A DNA stretch of 64,000 nt, taken from assembly GCF_008728515.1 (NCBI RefSeq), contig NC_044976.1, positions 215,947,467-216,011,466 of the forward strand, read 5' to 3'. Positions 56,951-64,000 of the stretch are shown piece after piece. Both the position numbers and the translations under genes were made by a program. This DNA comes from Papio anubis (taxonomy: Eukaryota; Chordata; Mammalia; Primates; Cercopithecidae). Each line of letters starts with the position of its first letter. Position 1 is the stretch's first letter. The notes beneath the pieces were generated by a model. It made no database searches, was not told where the DNA came from, and saw only the letters and a list, made by a program, of their open reading frames with translations.

Positions 56951-59900
56951 GGGAGGTGCTCAGTGCATGGTGCCGGCTGCTCCCTGGGCCAGGAGAGCCC
57001 TTGGCAGCTCTGTCATCCCTCCTGGGTGAACCTGGTTTTTGCTCCGGAGATGTCTCCATCCGTCTGGTTCACTTCATCTCCACTGGGACCCTGTGGCCCC
57101 CATAGGCTTACCTGATGCCATATCATTTCCTAAATATTATGTGATTCCTCAGTGCCCAGCTCACATCCAGGTCGATCTGGTGGATGTGTTCAGAGGACCT
57201 CTTGCCCTTTTCCTTCATGACCTATAGGACAGGGCCAGGAGGAGGAAGCAGCCTCAGAACAGATGGAAGGCCCCCTGCCCCAGATGGTAGTCAGCCCATA
57301 GTCAGCACTTCTGGAAGGAGGGAAAGAAGGAAGGTTTCCTTCTGCAGAAAGCTGCTTTTGGGCTTCTTTCTGAAGCCAGGGAGGGTCACCAGAGCTGAGC
57401 TCATCTGTGGTGCTGTGTCACCATCTGTGCCCAGCATGTGCCTCTGACCACCCCAGCCCTCCCCATAAGCTGTGCTCGATGTTCCCTCCAGCTGGAGACC
57501 TGGGCTCCTGACAGAGCCTGGCCAGTTTGTCGTTCTCTGGCTGAGTGTACCTCCTATTTCCCAGGTTCTCGGGCTTGGCTTCCTCAATGTTTAGCAGGAC
57601 TGACCACACCCAACCCCAAACCTTCGGGAGAATTCCTTTGTACACTCTGGCAGAGAACTGATCTGGTGACACAGGCCAAGGGGTGACCCCAGCAAGGACC
57701 AGGGCCCAAGGATTCTGGAAGTCTCTGGTTTTGGCCCCATGATTCCTCGATAGAGGTGAGGTGAAGCTGGGACAGGGCCTCTCCTCCCAGGGCTGAAAGA
57801 GTGGGTGAGCACTCAGAGTCTGAACGCTGATCTGCACCTGTTCCTTCACCAGGAGGCTTCCCTAGCCCTGATCTATGGTGGCCCCGGCCCTGGCATCAGA
57901 TTCCCTCCCAGCAAGGTGACGCTTGCACAAATGGGCAGCAAAGCTGGCGACCAGGCCTGCTGTCCTCTGAGTGAGGAGAGGGTGCTACCCGCTGTCTGAG
58001 AGGCAGATGGTGCCAGGCCACAGCCATGGGTGCCCGTCCCCCTGACTCTGCAGACAGTGGTTCTGGAGGCCTCTTCCTTCCCACGTTACCTTCTTGCTCT
58101 TCCTGTATTTCTGCCATTCTCCCAGCATCTTCAGCCACTTTTCCATGTGTCTCCTGTCCTGCCATGTTTGCTGTCAAATGAGGAATGTTGGAGTTAGTGG
58201 ACCGCCACGCTTCCCAGAGTGGCCCGTGGATGCCGGGTCCTGGGCTCTGGAGCCCTAGTGGGACCCGGCTGGAAGGAGCCAGGGAAGGGCAGACCCTGGG
58301 GGCTGAGACCCTCTGAGCAAATGAGCACCAGTGGGCTGGCCTTGTGACCCTGGGACGTGCCATCGTCAGGCCACAGACACACCAGTCTTAGGTTGGGTCC
58401 CAGGCTCTAGGTGGGGTCCCGACACGAGCGGGCAGCCACCCCCAAGCCACAACTGTTGTTCTCACTTTGAAATTTCGGCAAATTGCCAGAGAAACAGAGA
58501 CTTGGGGTCAGGTCCAGCAGGGACAGCTGCCTCTCCCAGTGACAGCACGCTGCTCCCACCCACCACCACCCAGGCCCGCTGCCTTCCTCTGCCTCACAGA
58601 CCACCCGCTGAGTCCCCTGTCCCTGGACCAGCTCCCCAAGCATCAGGGACATGCTCTTACCTTCACCTCCAGGGCATTGACAGGGGGCAGCTCTGTCTCA
58701 CTATAAGGCACCCCAGACAGAGCTGAGGACCTGCACAGGGCCTGGAGCCACCGGTCCGGGAGTCCACCCCCAGAAAGGACTGACTGTCCCCATCCACCCC
58801 AGGTCTCAGCTCGGGAGAAGCCACAAGGAAGGGAGGACAAGGGCCTTGTGGGACTGACTCCCAGGAGGGTCCATGACCTGGGAGAAGACGGAGTTCAGGG
58901 CCAGCCTGGCCGGGGCCACTAGGGGCCCTGGTGTGGGGGATGGTCAGGCTGCACAATGGGGCTGTCCCTCCTGGACTGGAGATGGTGCTTTCTGCTGGAG
59001 CTGAGAAATGTCAGCTCTGAGATGGGACAGAACTGCCCAGGGTGGGTGGCCGCGCCCGGACAGGAGTCCCTCAGGGAGTGACCACATCACCCTGCTGGGG
59101 TCTAGGGTGCCTGGCCTGAGACCTGCCCGGTGCATCTGGGGCCCATCCCACCCAACACTCCCAAGGTTCTCACAGGGTCTGACCTCCTGGCGTCCACCTG
59201 CCTCTCCCTGCACCTGAGCCACACACCCTGCTTGTTCCCCGATTTCCGCCATCCTGTCCAACTCGAAGACTGTGAACGTCTCTCCAGCCACCCAGGGCCT
59301 GCTTTGACCCTGGTCCCGTCAGAACCCCTGAGCGAGACTCCCCAGATCTATTATCATGCCTGCCTTGCCTGCTCTCTCACTGGGCTGCCGATAGCTGCTC
59401 GAGAGACACCAGGGGCGGCGTGAGTGACCGAGGGCCCCACGGGCTGCCAGGACGGCCTCCTGGACCCACCTCCAGCCTCCACTTGGCTATCGGAGCCGTT
59501 GGCTGTCAGCCCTCAGCCTCCTCCCAGACACGGCAGCAGCTGGAACTCGGACACCTGGCCGTCCTCCCCCACTGTCTTGCCTGCCCCAGGTCAGTCCCCT
59601 GATCACCCTCTGCCCACTGTGCTGTCCAAGCCGACTGGAAGCAGAGTCTCCGGAAAGCCACGCAGAGCCGTGGGCACGGACTGACTCCCTCTGCTGAGCA
59701 GTCCCGGGTGAGCTGGTGTTTTCGGCCCTACCCCATCTCTTGTCCTCCCCAGACCATCGGCTTCACTGGGGAGCATTTCCGAGGTGGCACAGCCCATGGG
59801 CTTACTCCCGCCCCACCTCCCCCGGGGCCCATCCTGTGAACCCGGAGGGATTGGCTCCAGGCTGGGCTCCTCTTATCTGGCCCCAGATGCCATCCCAGCA

Positions 59901-59990
59901 GCAGAACCAGGGCCTTTAGTCACAAGCTCTGCTGCCCCCCGGCCAGAATGCCTAGAATGGGGGACGCTGCCCATCTTCTCCCCCATTTCC
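56951..59990. other. GC-rich Alu-free intergenic block, part 2
   Basis: No gene supported. Minus frames at 57896-58363 and 58944-59291 each contain RMAEI followed by Glu-rich residues, but no further similarity or splice context. Confidence 0.45.
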
Positions 59991-59996
59991 GTAGGC

Positions 59997-60092
59997 CCAC
60001 AGCCCTCACTGTCCCCATGGGGAAGGACATGGTCCATGAGGGAACCATGGCAAGGTCCATGGGGAAGGGCATGGGGACAGTGAGGGCTGTGG
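59997..60092. repeat. Perfect 23-bp inverted repeat with 50-nt loop
   Basis: Left arm 59997-60019 (starts ccacagccctcactgtcccc) is exactly complementary to right arm 60070-60092. The loop has several ccatgg-type palindromes. A transcript would form a stable hairpin. Confidence 0.9.
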
Positions 60093-60340
60093 CACTAGGG
60101 GAATGGGGAGAAGAAGGGCAGGTGGGCCCTCAGCGATCTGCTGGACAGCTGCCCCAAGGCTGGACCAGGTGCCCCCTGACCCTGTGGCCACAACCCTTGG
60201 ATCTCACTAGGATAGTGTACAAGTGGACAGGGCCAGACCCTCAAGCTGTCCACCTCCTCTTGTGCTGACTTGGAGACAGAACTGCTGAGAGCCCAGGGCC
60301 CTGACCTAGCCCCCTCCCTATTGCCACCCGCTCCCTAGAT

Positions 60341-60822
60341 GCATTCCCTGGATGCGCCGTACTCCCTAGATGGCCGCACTCCCTAGATGGCCGCACCCCC
60401 TAGATGGGCCGCACCCCCCAGATGGGCCGCACTCCCTAGATGGGCCGCACTCCCCAGATGGCCACACTCCCCAGATGGTCACACTCCCCAGATGGCCGCA
60501 CTCCCTAGATGGCCGCACTCCCCAGATGGCCACACTGCCCAGATGGGCCGCACTCCCCAGATGGCCACACTCCCCAGATGGGCCGCCCTCCCTAGATGGG
60601 CTGCACTGCCCAGATGGCCACACTGCCCAGATGACCGCACTCCCCAGATGGCCGCACTCCCTAGATAGGCCGCACTCCCTAGATGGCCGCACTCCCCAGA
60701 TGGGCCGCACTCCCCAGATGGCCACACTGCCCAGATGGCCGCACTCCCCAGATGGCCGCACTCCCCAGATGGGCCGCACTCCCCAGATGCCCACACTCCC
60801 CAGATGGCCGCACTCCCCAGAT
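60341..60822. repeat. Tandem array, 28 units of 17/18 bp
   Basis: Units are ggccgcactccccagat (17 bp) or with an extra g (18 bp), with variants ccacact, ctgccc and cccta. Variants are intermixed rather than blocked. CpG in most units. Both strands stay open (199 and 196 residue shadow frames reading HSPDG/LPRWP-like repeats). Confidence 0.95.
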
Positions 60823-63716
60823 GGGCCAGGCACCTCTGGCCTAACAACAATCACGGGCTGGGCCTGCAGGGGAGCCCGGAGGAGCTCACCCTGGAAAAGA
60901 GGCAGGCCCAAGCCGAGGAGACACATCCCGCCTCCGAAAGACCTTTCTAAAAGCAAAACCCATCCCTGAGCTGAGATTTGTACTTTAGTGGTGAGGGGAG
61001 CACAGGAGACTCACTGCAGAACCCCGAGGCCATCCGTGATCTTGTACATGTTACCATGCCCAGGCTCCATGTCCGCTGGCAGCCCAGTTCCACATCCCTG
61101 AAACCCAGAGGGAGCCAGGGTGAGGCATCCAAGGTAAAAGGTGCAAGGGCCTGGGGGTGTTGTCAACGTGTCGCCACCCTGTGCTCCTGGGAAGCCCAGG
61201 ATGCTTTGACCAGGGAGCACTGGGAGGGGCCTCCGTCCAGGGAGCAGAGACCGGCTGTGCCTGCTCATGCTTGGTAATGAGGTGCCCTCGCTCCCGTGCC
61301 AGCAGAGGGTGTCGCGTTCTTGCCCGTGTCCGTCCTGCGAGACAAAATCGTCCAAAGGTTACACTGTACCCGAGAGCTTCGGAGAACACCTGAGCCATTC
61401 CTGCCGGGCTCCCAGATGCTGGCAGCACGTGGCCCCCATTCCACACCGCCCCCAGGTGAAAAGGAGCCAGACCCAGTGGCCCACACCTGCACGGGTCTCC
61501 GGAGTCTCAGGCCCAAGCAGGAGTGGGCTCCTCCTTCCCAATGACTTGAGAACAGTGGGACCTGGTCAGAGAATCCCATTGTCTCCAAATGCCATGAAAT
61601 GGGAACATATCCGCCCCAACAGGTTGAAAGGTGTCCACCTGCCAAGGGCAAAGGGCCTGTGATTCCGGGGATGTGGAGGCAGACTGGGGTCCAGGACCAG
61701 AGGTCTCCGTATGATCAGCCTCCTGGCATCGCCCAGAAACCACAAAGTTGCCCAGTTTTCTATGCAGTACAAGGTATCTCCTGAGTTCTCCACTCTACTC
61801 CACTCACCACTTGGGCTGCCATGGCCCTTCAGTCTGCCCAGTGAAGCCGCTTTAGGAATAATGCCAGTTGAGCAGGAGGGTGTTTGGTTTAGGGGAAGAA
61901 AATGATCTATTGTCTCCAAAGCAGCCTCTGTGCTGGTGGAAACCATGACTCTAGGGGAGGGACGGTGGACTCCACAATTCTGAGCTATCCATGCGGGGCG
62001 TGGGGGCTTCATTTTCCCAGGTCACTGAGAAAGAACAGGAGAACTCTGGGTCCTTGGTCCTGGAGAACACCTGGATGAACAATTCCTCCTGGGACCACCT
62101 GGGGCAAAAGGGAGGCGAGGCCTCTAGAGGACCAGACCGAGAAAGAAATACTTGGAGAGAACCCCAGTGCCTGTACCCCTCTGAACAGGAGGGAAGATAG
62201 TCTCCATCCAGGCAGCCCTCCAGGGCTCCCTCATTTTCGACAAGTGCCCAAAGGCAGAAGGCTCCCCATCCTCTCCCGGACAGGGAACTGTGTGTGTCCA
62301 GTGGGTCCCAGCTTAGGGCACAGACGTATTCTCCTCAGAGAGGTGGACCCTCCCCTCTACCCCACCCACAGTGGATCCATCCAGGGGCTCTGCCAGGGCC
62401 AGGCTCTGCCCCACTGGGATCTGGAACCCTGGATACATTTGGGATCTAGGGCAGGGAGGCCACAAGGTTCAGGCCTTAAGTCCAGCACGGCACAGGGCAG
62501 CAGTGAGAGCGCAACCCAGGGTCACATCTGGATTCTTGGGGTTACCCAGTCACCACGTCTCTGACCCCAGATGTCTCACCTGTCGAGTGGGCACATTTGG
62601 GAACAGCACCCAGCCTATGGAGGCACCATAGGACAAAGGAGGTGATCGTCTGCCTGGGCAGCACAGAACGGGCACCTGGTGAGTGCGCAGGGTTGACCCT
62701 CCTTGGCAGCTGCCCAGAGGCCAGCACTGCCCACCCCAGAGCCACTGTCCCCAAGTCAGCATGAAGGGAAGAGAGAATGTCCCACTCACCTGATTCTGAT
62801 GAACCAGGGTTATACCTCTCCCATAGCAAACCCTCATGAACACAGAACGGCTCGCAGATAGCACTGTGTGTGTGTGGTTGCTCTGGAACACAGAAGCAGG
62901 CTGGAGGGCGAGCGGGTACTCAGCACCAGTGACATTCTGAGGTCACGGCACGCATCACAGTGGGGCCTTGCCCGGGTCATCAGGGCCCAGAGTCAGCGTC
63001 CTCCACTGCCTGAGGCGTCAACAAGCCTGCATGCAATGTGTGCATGTGTGCGCACACGTGTATGTGGTAAACGTGTCTGTGCACCTGTGTGTTGCTTCTC
63101 TGGCCAGGCCAGGCTGCCCCACTCGTGTCTGCACCCAGTTCCTCATCACTGTTACCCCCGAGGCCCAGGGCTAGCATCAGAGCATCCATGGGTGCTCCCT
63201 AACCTCAGCCCTCCCCAGCCGGGGTGGTCTGGGATACACATAGGGGTGGAGGGAAGTGACTGCTGCTGTTGAATATCAGAATAAAAATATTAATACTATT
63301 ACGTAATGACCTTTTCAGTATCTGTAGGAACTCTTAACAGTATCCCTTTTTGTATTTCTGATATTTTAATGATATGTTTCTCGCCATGACCCTGGGTTAT
63401 TCTAGCTGGAGGGTCCTGTGGGGAAAGGGCCTGGCACACTGTAGGGAATCACTCTTCCAGACATGTTATCTGAAATCGGGCTCACCTCTCCTTCCCGGAG
63501 CTTAGGGTATGCTGAGCTCCAGGGACCAGAAAGAGCTTGGGATAAAAAGAAGGTTCAAGGGTAGGGCTTTGACCTGGGCTGAGTCTGCCCGCGCCATCCA
63601 AACCTGCAGGCTGGAGTCCTGAGACACAGGCGGTCCAGATGCCCCAGTGCAGGGCCCTCCTGATTCACACCTGCTCCCCTGTACTCGTTAGTAACCTCAC
63701 CCATCCTACTCTCAAA
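60823..63716. other. GC-rich Alu-free intergenic block, part 3
   Basis: No gene or named repeat. A TG/CG-alternating tract lies at 63036-63090 (gtgtgcatgtgtgcgcacac). AT-richer text at 63265-63390. Confidence 0.45.
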
Positions 63717-64000
63717 GCACAGCTGGCCCTGGTATCCGTGGGCTCTGCATGTGTGGATTCCGCCAACAGCGGGTAGAAAAGGGAGTGGATGGCTACGTCT
63801 CTGCTGAACATGTACAGACGTTTTTCCTGTCACCATTCTCTAAACAATACAGTACGACAACCATTTACATAGCATCTGCATTGTATTACATTTCATAAAT
63901 CATCTAGAGATGGTCTAAGGTGTACGGGGGATGTGCATCGGTTCTATGTGAATGCTAGGCCATTTTATATCAGAGACTTGAGCATCCATGGATTTTGGTA
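63717..64000 (-). mobile_element. MER2/Tigger-type DNA transposon, cut by window end
   Basis: agctggccctggtatccgtg left end, gctgaacatgtacagacgtt, aacaatacagtacgacaacc, ttatatcagagacttgagca and tccatggattttggta run in the order of MER2-type Tigger elements. The far terminal inverted repeat is outside the window. Confidence 0.8.

Noticed and set aside
60366..60969. 199- and 196-residue open frames
   Set aside because: Tandem 17/18-bp array read through in both strands; repetitive shadow products.
49541..64000. Presence of the next gene (TFB2M in human order)
   Set aside because: I recall it lying about 30 kb beyond SMYD3 in human and found no matching exon here.

Overview
This is a primate nuclear-genome window, most likely from an Old World monkey. 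One recognisable protein-coding exon is present: coding exon 1 of SMYD3 (SET/MYND lysine methyltransferase) on the minus strand at 47832-47995. Its 55 residues are nearly the human sequence as I remember it, differing at residues 13 and 23. The youngest Alu copies (12721, 31262, 43811, 44978) carry head and right-arm variants (ggctcaagcc, actagccgggcgagg, gagatccggcc) that I associate with cercopithecid AluYR subfamilies. That species call is inference from memory, not a database result.

Layout. Positions 1-47831 are the 5' part of SMYD3 intron 1, which continues past the left edge. The intron is packed with about 48 Alu-derived copies. It also holds L1 pieces of several ages, a solo MaLR (THE1/MST-type) LTR with an internal amplification, a Tigger-type DNA transposon, MER5A-like and MIR/L2 relics, and two minisatellites (31-bp unit at 4101-4304, about 67-bp unit at 42390-42782). 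Positions 47590-48245 form a CpG-island promoter with a tandem CCGCC element about 110 bp upstream of the ATG and NRF1-like GCGC/TGCGCA motifs. Positions 48258-49168 hold an old L1 3' end and two Alus.

From about 49.5 kb to 63.7 kb the sequence changes abruptly to a GC-rich block. I recognise no Alu in it. It contains an old minus-strand L1M interrupted by an LTR-like insert, a 28-unit 17/18-bp tandem array (60341-60822) and a 23-bp perfect inverted repeat (59997-60092). The window ends inside a MER2/Tigger-type transposon. I found no second gene. The many long open frames in the GC-rich block and in Alus look like composition or repeat shadows.

Functionally, the window is a promoter plus first exon of one gene, with flanking intron and upstream intergenic DNA. 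No operon-like or novel multi-gene system is visible. The observations most worth checking are the dimeric amplification inside the MaLR LTR, three Alus sharing one target site, the SMYD3 promoter CCGCC repeat, the Alu-free GC-rich block with its tandem array, and a 350-bp inverted repeat pair 6.2 kb apart.
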